From Helicoverpa zea (Eukaryota; Arthropoda; Insecta; Lepidoptera; Noctuidae), in the NCBI RefSeq assembly GCF_022581195.2, contig NC_061480.1:4798892-4862891 (forward strand): DNA of 64,000 nt, given 5' to 3'. The position numbers were made by a program, and so were the translations under genes. The notes under the pieces are model-generated. The model was not told the origin of the DNA. It searched no databases and saw nothing but the letters and a program-made list of their open reading frames with translations. The stretch's first letter is position 1, and each line of letters opens with the position of its first letter. Below are positions 42,908 to 53,439 of this stretch, in pieces.

Positions 42908-45900
42908 ATGTTATATTATTTAATAATATTGTCTTATTTGTGCAGTGTTTGTGTGAACAGCCATTTAGGATTGTACGAAGGTAAGTTTAGAAATAATCTA
43001 CATATATCCATCCCCCTCCGAGCCTTTTTCCCAACTATGTTGGGGTCGGCTTCCAGTCTAACCGGATTCAGCTGAGTACCAGTGCTTTACAAGAAGCGAC
43101 TGCCCTATTTGACCCCCTCAACCCAGTTACCCGGGCAACCCAGTACCACTTGGTTAGGCTGGTGTCAGACGTACTGGCTTCTGACTACCCGTAACGACTG
43201 CCAAGGATGTTCAATGACAGCCGGGACCTACAGTTTAACGTGCCATCCGAATCACAGTCATTAACAATCACAGGTGTCCAAAATATACTTATATAGAAAT
43301 AATCTATACAAATATAATAAAGAGGAGTATCAGTCGCTCCTTGTGGCACACTGGTACTCAGCTGCATCCAGTTAGACTGGAAGCCGACCCTTTTTTTTAT
43401 TTTTTTTAGCGACGTTAAAAATCATCAAATGACCGCTGTGGGTTAGCAGCGGTGAGGGAGTGTCAGACTCTTACTGACTAAAAACCGTCGTGTTCCGTCG
43501 TGGGCCTTTTATGTACCAGAGCCGCGGTATCTCTTGCGAACAACCCGCAGCCCCGGCAGGCCCTGGCCCTACTGGGCCCCGCTGGGGTTGGAAGCCGACC
43601 CCAACATAGTTGGGAAAAGGCTCGGGAGATGATGAGGGAAATATTGTTTTATTTACCACAAAGGCACCGAAACTACAGAACTGAATACAAAAATTATTTC
43701 GCTATTGGAAAGCTAAACTCTTCCCGAGTAACATAGGCTATATTTTACCTCGGTACGGGCAGTAGTTCCCACGGGATACTGGTGAAACCGCAGGGAAAAC
43801 GGTTAATAAAGTATAATATAAAAGTACTGGAAAATAGTTGGAAAAAGGCTACGCAAATCAAAGTTTTTGAAAAGATCATTGCATCACGTTTTTGGTTGTT
43901 ACTTGCAAAACATGTAACAGCAAAAGAAACCTATTAAATATAATCACATTATTTAAAAGGCAAAAAACACAAATGTGCTCTTAAAAAATAATGGTACTTA
44001 ATTATTGTAACCAGTTTTGAATTGAAATTGAGGAAAATCTACGCATTTATAAATGTTTCATCTCACGAAGACGGGTGAATCATACTAGATGTATGTAAAT
44101 GTAGATCATGCACTGTTATGCAATGGTAATTTCTGTGATGAAACTAACTAAAGTAATTAATTAAGGAATGCAACAATTGTTTATAATTATAGAAGATTTA
44201 CATGTTTAAGTATCGGTAACTAATTAATTACTAGAGTCACCCTATATATAATTCTCCAACCGTTTTTCCCGTGGTAACTACTGCCCGTACTGGGATAAAA
44301 TATAGCCTATGTTACTCGGGAAGAGTGTAGCGCCCCAACAGTGAAATATTTTTCAAATTAGTTCTATAGTTTCCGAGCCTTTAGGGTGCAAACAAAGGTG
44401 TCCTCGTTTATTATAGTATACTAGCTTCCGCCCGCGGTTTCACCCGCGTCCCGAGATAACTGCTTCCCGTTGCCGGATGGTGGCAAAACCTATCTACCCT
44501 ATGTCCTTTTCCCGGGTCTAATGTACGTCCTCACAAATTTTCAGCTTAAACGGTTCAGCCGTTATTGACTTTCTTTTATACATTTAGTTTTTTTTTATTT
44601 TAGGTGCTACATGTGAATCAAATGGAGTTAAAGGAAGATGTGTCAGTCTATATAAATGTTTGGGCACTCTTGTGGATAAGGAAGAAAATATACAAACACC
44701 AGTAAGTAATTTTTTATCACCTTTTCCGTGCATCGGAGAGCACGTTAATGTCGGTCCTGCGCCTGATCTCTCTCCGGTGGTGTCGGATTGTCGTCCCATC
44801 GCGCCATGAGAGTGAAGGAATAGTGAATGCACCTATGTCCAAGCAAATGCTTGTGCACTATAATATGTCATCTGCCGTAGCCGAAAATCGGCTAGGAGAA
44901 ATCATATCATCAAATAACTTCTCCCGCTGTGGGAGCAGCATGAGGGAGTGTCAGATTCTTACTGACTAAAACCTGTTCCTTCGTAGGCCTTTTATTACCA
45001 GCGCCGCGGTAACTCGCGCGAACAATCCCGCAGCCCCGGCAGGTGATATTATTTATCGGCCTTCAGCTGAGAAAATGCATTATTTCATTACCATCTAAAG
45101 AAATAAAATAAAACCATTTATAAGGTCCATACAGAAAACTATATAATACAAAATAAATTGGGACACACCTTAGGGTCTTGTTAAAAACCTGCTACACGGG
45201 TGTTAAGAAAATATCTTTAAATAATTTTGTTTGCAATCCATTCCAAAAATACGCACATGAACGGCTTGCATTCATAAAAGTTCATTGACATCTTTCCTTA
45301 CGTCATCATCATCATTATCATCTCCCGAGACTTTTCCCAACTATGTTGGGGTCGGTTTCCAGTCTAACCGGATGCAGCTGAGTACCAGTGTTTTACAAGG
45401 AGCGACTGCCTATCTGATCTTCTCAATCCAGTTACCCGGGCAACCCAATACCCTTGGCTAGACTGGTGTCAGACTTTCTGCCATCATCATCTGCCTTTTC
45501 AGTTGTCCTATCAGAGTTATATTGATACTATTGCGGATTTTTTGTTAACCTTTTTAAGGTGTGCAATAGTGGCGTACATTATTTTTATATTTATCGCGTA
45601 TGGTTTAGCCAGCGTTTGCAATGTAAGCGAACAATGCGTTAATTAACGACATAACATCAGATGCCTATAAAATTATTAGTGTTTACTATATTATGCATGT
45701 TTTATTACAGAAATAAAACCTTCCTCTTCAATAACACAAAAAAAAACAGATGAAAATCGGTTGCGTAGTTTTGAAGATTTAAGCGTACAAAGGGGCATAG
45801 GGATATAGGGACAGAGAAAGCGACTTTGTTTTATACTATGTGGTGATGTTATATTTTCTTACAGATATGCTCCTTTGAAGGCAAAACACCCATAGTGTGC

Positions 45901-48900
45901 TGTACGGACTGCGATCTGGTTGATGATATCAGGTATTTAAACTACAGTTAACCTGCCTAGCCTTTTCCTAAAAATAATGATGTTGGGTGCAGTTTCCAGT
46001 GTCACCGGATGCAGCTGAGTACCAGTGTTTTAAGGAACGACAGACTACCTGACCTCCTCAACCCAGTACCCCGGAAAACCCGATACCCCTTGGTTAGACT
46101 GGTGTCAGATTTACTGGCTTCTGACAACCCGTAACGACTGCCAAGATCAGTGACAGCAGGGACCTGCAGTTTACATGCCCTCCGACACATTTGGTGTCCA
46201 AAACATATTATGTACTTGGAAAGTACATACAAACTTAGAAAAGTTGCATTGGTTCTTGCCTGACCTGGAATCTTACTTTAGAGATTGGTTCTTTACCTAC
46301 TAGGTAGGCCACCAAGTTTTTTTTTCTTTTGCAGGAAAATGATAATGGATGCTCAATTGGGTTTCCTGTATTTAACTGGAAAGAAAGCTGAAGATGGTGA
46401 GTTTTTTAAAATTTTAAAAGTATAACAATGTTCAGAAATAGTCGTTACAGTGAAGTTACGTCTATATACGACTGCCTCGTTGGTCTAGTGGTCACAAGCG
46501 CGGCTGCTGTGCTCGAGGTCTCAGGTTCGATTCAAGGGTCGGGCCGAAATCGCTTTATGGGTTTTCTTAAACTTTCACAAAGCAGCCCGTGGTCTGGAAG
46601 ATGGTGATTGGTTCACCCGTGCATCGGAGATCACGTAAATGTCGGTTCCGCTCCTGTTCTTATCCGATCGTGTCGGATTGCTGTCCCACCGGGTTATGAA
46701 AGTGAAGGAATAGGGAGTGCACCTGTGTTTGCGCAAATGCTCGTGCGCTATAATATGTCCTGCCTGCGCAGCTGGCTGATCTTCTTAAATGAGAACAGCC
46801 GCCGTGGCCGAAATCAGTCGTGGACGCCATTATTATTACCTATACTTTATATATCAAACAATGTTTAAGGTTCTTCTAACCTACAGGCAGACATGTGTTG
46901 CTGGGGAGTTTGTTGCGCCACTTCCCAGCAAAAACACATAGGAAGTGGTGAAGGGTGGGCGTTTTGGGGGCTGTCTTTTGTAAATTCTTGTCGTTCACAA
47001 AGTGCTGTCTTGCAGCTAAGGTTGAATAAATGATTTGTGATTTGATTCGTCATGTCGATTTATGATTCTTGGTTTACAGCCTGCACTCGGTTCAAGAATA
47101 AAATTGACTTTGGTTGCAAACACAAGTATGGGCATTCATGGTATTATAAACTGCTTCGTCTTCGCTACTCAGAAGCTAAGAAATGTCATAAAGTATCACT
47201 GGAGAAATTCGACGAATATCTATATGTTGAAGGGCAAGACGCTGAACGGTACCAATATCCGCATATGGTAAGAAATTTCTAATTTTCTCATCGTCATCGC
47301 CGTTACATGATCATCATCTTCATCTTCTGAACCTTTTCCCAACTATATTGGGATCGGCTTCCAGTCTAACCGGATGCAGCTGAGTACCAGTGTTTTAAGG
47401 AGCGACAGCCTACCTGACCTCCTCGACCCAGTTGCCCGGGCAACCCTAAACCCAATACCCCTTGATAAGACTGTTTGCCAGACTTCCTTTCTTCTGACTA
47501 ACCTTAACAACTGCTGAAGATGTTCGCTGACAGTCATCGGCGTTATATATTTTTCTTTAAATAGCTGTATGTCTCCTCAGGCTCTGCTTGGATACGGCCC
47601 AGACGTGGATTCAGCTCTCTGGCTCTGTGGAGGCACTGTGATCAGTGAGCGATATATCCTCACAGCTGCACACTGCTTGTCGCAGCCAAAAATGTAAGTA
47701 CCTCTCACTGAAGATCAACTTAAGGGAGACATAGTAACTTACAGCCTTTTTATCGTTCCACTGCTGGGCTGAGGCCTCCTCTCACACAGAGAAGGATTGA
47801 GCGTTTATCACCACGCTTGATCAGCGCGGGTTGGTGAACTCAGACTATATAGTTCAGGTTTCCTCGAGATGTTTTCCTTCACCTTTTTATCAGACATTGG
47901 TATCTAAGATGTACTTAGAAAGTACATACAAACTTAGAAAAGTTGCATTGGTTCTTACCTAATCTGGAATCGAACATACACTCTCATGAAATGTTGGTGC
48001 TTTACTCACTGGGCCACCACGTACTGCTTCGGGAGATATAATTGCAAAAAGCAGTACACATTTTGACGTTTCTGCAATTTGCCATTTTTACTCTGGCCTC
48101 CAGTCATAACTGACCTACAATCCAGGCCCTTCAAGACCAATTGCCTCGTTGGTCTAGCTGTCACAAGCGCGGCTGCTGCGCACGAGGTCTCGGGTTCGAT
48201 ACCCGAGTCGGGCCGAAATCGCTTTGTGGGGTTTGGAAAACACAAAGCAGCCCTGAGCCTGGAAGTTGGTGATTGAAACACCCGTGCCTCGGAGAAATTA
48301 ATGTTGCTCCTGCGCCTTACCTCCCTCCGGTCGCGTCGGATTGCCAACCCATTGGGCTATGAGAGAAAATAAATAGTGAGTGCACTTGTGTGTGCACAAA
48401 TGCTTGTGCACCATAATATGTCCTGCGTAGTTGGCTAATCTCCTTATATGAGAACAGCCGCCGTGGCCGGATCAGCTAAGAGAAAATCTCTCACAATACG
48501 AGCCTCAAATATTTGCAGAGGACCCGTGAAGTACATCGCGCTCGGCATCCTCCGACGCTCCGACCCTCTGGACAAGTGGCAGAGGTACAACGTGAAGAGG
48601 GTGGTGCCTCACCCGGAGTATAAGTCGCCCTCCAAGTACCACGACATCGCTCTGCTCGAGACTGATACTGAGTAAGTTTGGACTCGCCTTTTCTGGTGAT
48701 TCCACTCGAATTCTAAGGTAACTATTTATCCATGTGTGTTGTAGAATCATACAAGCATTTTCTCATTGTAAAACACTCTGGAAGCTTACCACACCACAGT
48801 TAAAATGCAGGGCAGATGAGCATTACTGCCTAGTATTAGGTTATGAAGGTGAGATAGTCAGTTCCTTGTAAAACACTCAGCTACTGACAGTTAGTCAAGA

Positions 48901-50919
48901 TTTTAAATACATTTGAAAGAGTTAACACCGTAATAGTTAGAGAGCTGAAACTTTCACAGATGATGTATTTTTGTTGCCCTATAACAACAAAGACTGAAAA
49001 CAAGAATTAAATACACATTTTGGGGGGCTTCCATACAACAAACGTGATTTTTTTGGCCGTCTTATAAATAATGGTACGGAACCCTTAGTGCGCAAGTCCG
49101 ACTCGCACTTGGTCGGTTTTTTCTTAAAGCAGGTACTTTTTACAGGATAAAATTCAATGATGATGTCCATCCAGCGTGTCTCCACACGAAGGGAGAGGCT
49201 GATGAGGTTCTGACGGGCACCGGGTGGGGAGCCCTGGGTCACAGACAGCAACTGGCTGATATATTGCAGACTGTAAGTATTTTTAACCGGCTCTTCATCA
49301 GCCGTCACTGCGCGTAGGCTTTTTCAATAGCAACATTATAAAGAGGAAACATATTTTTAGTTTGTAACCTAAAGGCTCCGAAACCACTGAACCAATTTAA
49401 AATCACTGTTGGAAGGCTACACTCTTCCCGAGCAATATAGGCTATATTTTATCCCGGTACGGTCAGGAGTTCCCACGGGCCGCGGGTGAAACCGTGAGAA
49501 AACGGCTAGTCTTCTATGCAAAATATCAACCACCGCGTTGATCCCAACTATGTCGGGGTCAGCTTCCAGTCTAACCGGACGCAGCTGAGTACCAGTACAA
49601 GGGGCGACCGCCTATCTGATCTCCTCAACCCAGTTACCTGGACACAACCCAATACCACCCCTTGGTAAGACTGGTGTCAGACTTACTGGCTTCTGACTAC
49701 CCGTAACGACTGCCAAAGATGTTCAATGGCAGTCGGTGTTTACATGAATTAAAGCTTTATAAATACAATGATTTCTTCCAGTTGGATATAACAAGGTTCA
49801 GCGAAGAGGAATGTAAGCAGCACTACCCCAAATACAGACATCTTTTGCAAGGATACAATCACACCACACAGATGTGCTACGGAGACAGAGTGACTGTGGC
49901 TGATTCCTGCGAGGTACGACCTTCAGATTATCATGCTCGATCTTTCAGGAAGTAATAATACGTCCACAGCTATTCTCATATAAGGAGATCAGCCAGCTGC
50001 ACAGGACATAATTATTACAGTGCACAAGCATTTGCTTGGACACAGGTGCACTCAGTATTCCTTCACTCTCAAAGCGCGATGGGACGGTAATCTGACACCA
50101 CCGGAGAGAGATCGGGCGCAGGACCGACATCAACGTGCTCTCCGATGCACGGAATTTCAGGAAGTAGGCAGATACGGAATATGAGCAACCTGGTCTGATT
50201 TGCAGTTCTAGTGTTTATATCATAGATTTCTGGTCACCTATCAGGTCTCTATCAAATAAGTTGTAAGCAGTACTCTTCCCTGTATACCCTATATTTTCCC
50301 AGCCCTGGGGAGATAAGTAGACCACGAGATGCCATAGGTTAACCTCTGCTTAGCTAGTCTAGTAACTGTTACGATAGTTAACCAAAAATCCTCTATTTAG
50401 GAATGCTCCGATACATACATGTAAAAGAAATCCATTAAAGAAACTCGCCATATGTAGCAGCTTGATGTTGATGTCGGCACATCGCCCATTATTTATTTTA
50501 TTTATTACTACTTAGTGTAAATATACCTATAACCAATATTTTTAAAACTAATGCAATACAACACCCTTCGGCCAGAAATTTTGCTTGAGGACCTTTTTAG
50601 GAGCTTATGTCGGATCACGCGCCACGATGTGACGCGGTTCCAACTTCTCGACCATCAAGGTCCAGCTGGTCTTAACACGCAGATATTCTACGACTGTAGA
50701 GGAGGTATCTTCATCACAGTCTTATGATCCTCATTTCTTTATAACCAGGGTGACAGCGGTGGACCACTTCAGTCAAAAACTCTAGACCAGCATCGCTGCG
50801 TGGCGACCGTGGTCGGAGTGACGTCAGCCGGGAAGCAGTGCGGCATCACTGCTGGCTCCGGACTGTACACCAGGGTCATACACTACGTGCCCTGGATCGA
50901 GAGCGTCGTCTGGCCCTGA
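42908..50919 (+). CDS. clip-domain serine protease, gene 2
   Basis: Secreted trypsin-like zymogen, paralogue of gene 1. Coding exons: 42908-42980, 44604-44701, 45865-45932, 46335-46396, 47080-47267, 47581-47693, 48519-48671, 49146-49272, 49782-49913, 50749-50919. All junctions are GT-AG and phases match gene 1 exactly, giving 394 residues. The start is the ATG before a hydrophobic LYYLIILSYLCSVCV signal peptide. A six-Cys clip domain follows (C...C...C...ICSFEGKTPIVCC), then a Cys linker. The triad is His194, Asp243 and Ser341, and the pocket Asp is 335. The residues at the IVGG position are YVEG (149-152) after Leu148. Cleavage after Leu suits CLIP-C proteases; Tyr as the new N-terminus does not. 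Only one exon 5 exists here. Exons 7-10 are almost the same as in gene 1. Confidence 0.93.
43010..43640. repeat. two SINE-A copies, the second split by element E
   Basis: SINE-A on the minus strand spans 43010-43262. A plus-strand SINE-A from 43325 is broken at 43390 by element E (to about 43590) with GGAAGCCGACCC on both sides, a target duplication of about 12 bp. Confidence 0.75.
44266..45045 (+). repeat. RTE-like tails, SINE-B and element E around exon 2 of gene 2
   Basis: RTE-like tails are at 44266-44420 and 44429-44580, SINE-B at 44735-44900 and element E at 44903-45045 (ATCAAATAACTTCTCCCGCT, CCGCAGCCCCGGCAGG). Confidence 0.65.
45303..45485 (-). repeat. SINE-A fragment in intron 2 of gene 2
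   Basis: Family blocks with a CATCATCATC tail. Confidence 0.75.
45955..46320 (-). repeat. SINE-A, near full length, in intron 3 of gene 2
   Basis: The body through the tRNA-like head is present and ends about 12 bp before the exon 4 acceptor. Confidence 0.75.
46471..46840 (+). repeat. SINE-B, full length
   Basis: This is the reference copy. The tRNA-like head has A box TGGTCTAGTGG and B box GGTTCGATTC. The body includes CTTTCACAAAGCAGCCCG and ends CCGTGGCCGAAATC followed by an ATT-rich tail. Confidence 0.85.
46867..47043 (+). repeat. tail repeat just upstream of exon 5 of gene 2
   Basis: Same family as 7412-7632. It ends 36 bp before the exon 5 acceptor. Confidence 0.7.
47310..47540 (-). 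repeat. SINE-A fragment in intron 5 of gene 2
   Basis: Family blocks from CCTTTTCCCAACTATATTGG onward. Confidence 0.7.
47735..48478. repeat. SINE-A variant (-) then full SINE-B (+) in intron 6 of gene 2
   Basis: Positions 47735-48022 have the short body (GAGGCCTCCTCTCACACAGA) and a tRNA-like head on the minus strand. Positions 48140-48478 are SINE-B with head GCCTCGTTGGTCTAGCTGTC. Confidence 0.8.
48920..49130 (-). repeat. element C copy before exon 8 of gene 2
   Basis: Blocks AGAGCTGAAACTTTCACAGA and CCGACTCGCACTTGGTCGG. Confidence 0.65.
49365..49735 (-). repeat. RTE-like tail and SINE-A in intron 8 of gene 2
   Basis: The RTE-like tail is inverted at 49365-49515. SINE-A is at 49535-49735. 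Confidence 0.65.
49955..50155 (-). repeat. SINE-B fragment in intron 9 of gene 2
   Basis: Blocks AGGAGATCAGCCAGCTGCAC and GATGGGACGGTAATCTGACA. From 50160 to 50745 the intron shows nothing else recognisable. Confidence 0.7.
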
Positions 50920-50927
50920 GAAATCTA

Positions 50928-50933
50928 AATAAA
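50928..50933 (+). terminator. poly(A) signal of gene 2
   Basis: AATAAA lies 9 nt after the stop codon, nearer than in gene 1. Confidence 0.6.
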
Positions 50934-51065
50934 AAGGCCAGCCTGTCTTGGGGTACCGTTTGGAGTCCGAAACATTGTGAAGTGTATATAATCACTTAGG
51001 ATAAATTATATATTACTAAAATGACTTTTAATACTCTCATATCTACTTCCTCCTGATGGTATCTT

Positions 51066-51224
51066 AGGGAAGGTAAAAGGAAAAGAGGCAGACTACAAGA
51101 AATATGGGATGATGATGTAAGGCAATTGGCAGGTGTCACATGGAACAGAGTGGCTCAAGAAAGACATGAGTATAAAAGATTGGAGGAGGCCTTTGCCAGG
51201 GCAAATAGATCTAAAAAAAAATAA
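51066..51224 (+). pseudogene. LINE C-terminal fragment
   Basis: The frame reads KRKRGRLQEIWDDDV, GVTWNRVAQER and EEAFARANRS, then TAA at 51222-51224. This is a typical tail after a LINE reverse transcriptase, with no RT domain upstream. An A-rich stretch follows. Confidence 0.75.
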
Positions 51225-51484
51225 GGAAAAAAAAAAAGAAAAGATTAGGTTTAAGGTTAAAAATTGTTTAGTTTTATATGTATTTTGGGTCTGAATAAAA
51301 AGGCTATATTATTATTTGCTTCATCTACAAGCTTACCTATGTACTCGACACTGCCTTTTGTACCTTTGCTTACCTCATGTACATAGGTAAATGTATCGTT
51401 GGATAAGCCCCGGCCCCTACGCCCCAAACGTTCTTAAACTTTTGATTTAATGTTGCATCTCCTTGTTGGGACCGATAGGGACAT

Positions 51485-51961
51485 GGCACATTATAGCAGC
51501 ACCGCAACAGCACGTCTGCAGCACGGCGTCGCCTCGAATTTAGACTACGGCTAGCTGACAGCGCGCTAACTACGCGTTGTCCGCAAGGTGCAAGCTCGCC
51601 GTCCGCGCGCCGCCCGCGCGCCGGCCGCGAGGTGTAAGCTTGCTGTCACCGCAAACTCAATATTATTTTAAGACAGTTATGATTGAACACGACGCAATGA
51701 CGTTGTTTCGCTGCCGGCTCGGAGTCGGCGCGTAATTAGCACGCCGTCGGCGCGCTGTACGCATGAGGTCCGCTCGCTTGCAGCACGCGGGCGGCGAGTC
51801 GAGTTGTGTGGTAGCGGCAAGCGCGCTGACTGCTCGCCGTTGGCTTTTTCATATTGACATTACGAAATATATTATAATATACACGATTTAATGCTCTAAA
51901 TTGAATGACAACTTAAATGCTGGTGTGGAGCCGTGCTGTTGCGGTGCCGCTATACTGTGCC
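51485..51961. mobile_element. M5 GC-rich inverted-repeat element
   Basis: TIRs of about 32 bp: GGCACATTATAGCAGCACCG at the left against CGGTGCCGCTATACTGTGCC at the right, then ACAGCACG. The 477-bp interior is unusually GC-rich with many CGCGCC-type motifs, unlike everything around it. There is no frame. The target duplication could not be fixed. Confidence 0.75.
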
Positions 51962-51974
51962 ATAACCTTTAATC

Positions 51975-52130
51975 TGACAACCAGTCTTACCAGGGGGTAT
52001 TGGGTTGCCCGGATAACTGGGTTGAGAAGGGCAGATAGGCAGTCGCTCTTTGTGGCACACTGGTACTCAGTTGTTTCAGTTAGACTGGAAGCCGACCCCA
52101 ACACAGTTGAGAAAAGGCTCAGGAGATGAT
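51975..52130 (+). repeat. SINE-A fragment
   Basis: Family blocks from ACCAGTCTTACCAGGGGGTA to the GATGATGATGA tail. Confidence 0.75.
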
Positions 52131-52197
52131 GATGAAATCTTCAATAAAAAAAAATAACAAAATCAGTGTCCAGATATTTTTATTAAAATCAAAAAAA

Positions 52198-52617
52198 CTA
52201 CTTCGGTATAACACCTCCAAAAATATAGTTTTTTCCAGACAACCTGTTTTTATTACCGTACCTAACCTTTTGATTATCAGATTGTGAGTGCCCCGATAGC
52301 TTCGAGGACGCGGTAAACCGGCTGAGTTTAGAATCCACACTTTTCAAGGATATATTTTCAGCTTGCTTACCAAAACCATCAGTGATTTTGCTCTCTTTTG
52401 AAGAAATTGAAGTTATGGAAATAGCTGAGGTATTAGAACATATTCTTGATCGGTTTAATTCACAATAGTTCGATCGGAATTTTCCGTAAATGTCGACATG
52501 TTGGATTAAGTTTAGAAAGCCACATTTTCTGTACCGTTTCTCGGCTGCTTCTTTCCTTATAGCATAATTTTGAGCATTACAAGTTGTTAGTGTAGTTTTT
52601 TCTAGTAACTCACACAT
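52198..52617 (-). CDS. hypothetical 139-residue protein, single exon
   Basis: The frame begins with ATG at 52615-52617 and is one of the longest non-transposon frames in the window. The N-terminal part (residues 1-50) is charged and probably helical (MCELLEKTT, IRKEAAEKRYRK, FLNLIQHVD). The middle is Ser/Thr/Ile-rich and low-complexity, and the end is basic with YGNKNRLSGKNYIFGGVIP. AATAAA follows the stop on the minus strand within about 25 nt. No domain is recognised. It lies between genes 2 and 3 and has no repeat signature. It could be a small real gene, a retrocopy, or a chance frame. Confidence 0.45.
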   Translation of the reverse strand: MCELLEKTTLTTCNAQNYAIRKEAAEKRYRKCGFLNLIQHVDIYGKFRSNYCELNRSRICSNTSAISITSISSKESKITDGFGKQAENISLKSVDSKLSRFTASSKLSGHSQSDNQKVRYGNKNRLSGKNYIFGGVIPK

Positions 52618-52821
52618 TTTGAATTTTTATTCGTTGAATTTGGTCAAATAAATTGTTTTGGTTGGATGTATGAAAGGAAATCAAAGGAAATTGACTTTAC
52701 GGACAGGACTGTCAAAATTTTTGACGTTGTATTTTTTAAGATCTGGACGGTTTAGGTTGTAAGCCATCATTGACATATGTATATTCTATCGATAGACAAG
52801 AACATCCATATAACTATTATA

Positions 52822-53210
52822 GCTTCTGCCAGCGATTTCACCCGCGTCCCGTGGGAACTTCTGCAGGAATCCTGATAAAAAGTAGCTTATAGCCTTCCTC
52901 GATAAATGGGCTATCTATCACGGAAAGAACTTTTCAAATCGGACTAGTACTTCCTGAGATTAGCGCGTTTAAACAAACTCTTCAACTTTATAATATTAGT
53001 ATAGATTTGTTACACTTAAATGTCGGTCCTGCGCCTGATCTCTTTCCGGTCGTGTCGGATTGCCGTCCCATCGGGCTATGAGAGTGAAGGAATAGTGAGT
53101 GCACCTGTGTCCAAGCAAATGCTTGTGCATTATAATATGTCCTGCGCAGCTGGCTGATCTCCTTAAAATGAGAACAGCCGCCGTGCCCGAAATTGGCCGT
53201 GCACGCCATT
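52822..53210 (+). repeat. RTE-like tail then SINE-B fragment
   Basis: Positions 52822-53007 start AGCTTCTGCCAGCGATTTCA and end TTATAATATTAGTATAGAT. Positions 53015-53210 are SINE-B without its head. Confidence 0.75.
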
Positions 53211-53313
53211 GTAGATTTGTAAGCAAACGTTATCTGTTGAGATATTGTGACAGCACGGTGTGACTGGTAGAAAAAACAGATAAAAGTCAGAAAAAATAAT
53301 TTATGAAGGCATT

Positions 53314-53319
53314 TTTATT
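53314..53319 (-). terminator. poly(A) signal of gene 3
   Basis: AATAAA on the minus strand, about 120 nt after the stop. Confidence 0.6.
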
Positions 53320-53439
53320 TTTTACACTTATAGGTAGTTTCACCGGTTACTGATAAAGTCTCTGATAGACTATCAGGAACTTATCTGACAGATAAATTAA
53401 TTTTCTTGTCTTGTGCTCAAATGGAGTGGAGAAAGTTCT

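Noticed and set aside
46471..46560. tRNA-like sequences with A and B boxes, here and at 14650-14731, 48140, 58190 and elsewhere
   Set aside because: They are the heads of SINE copies: each continues into the same long body and none has a proper cloverleaf end. No true tRNA gene is claimed.
46397..47580. Search for a second exon 5 in gene 2
   Set aside because: The two introns hold only SINE and tail-repeat sequence; no further copy of the activation exon was found.
53015..53226. Frames with TNLQWRARPISGTAAVL and relatives at several places
   Set aside because: They are chance frames in SINE-B copies, repeated because the SINE is repeated.
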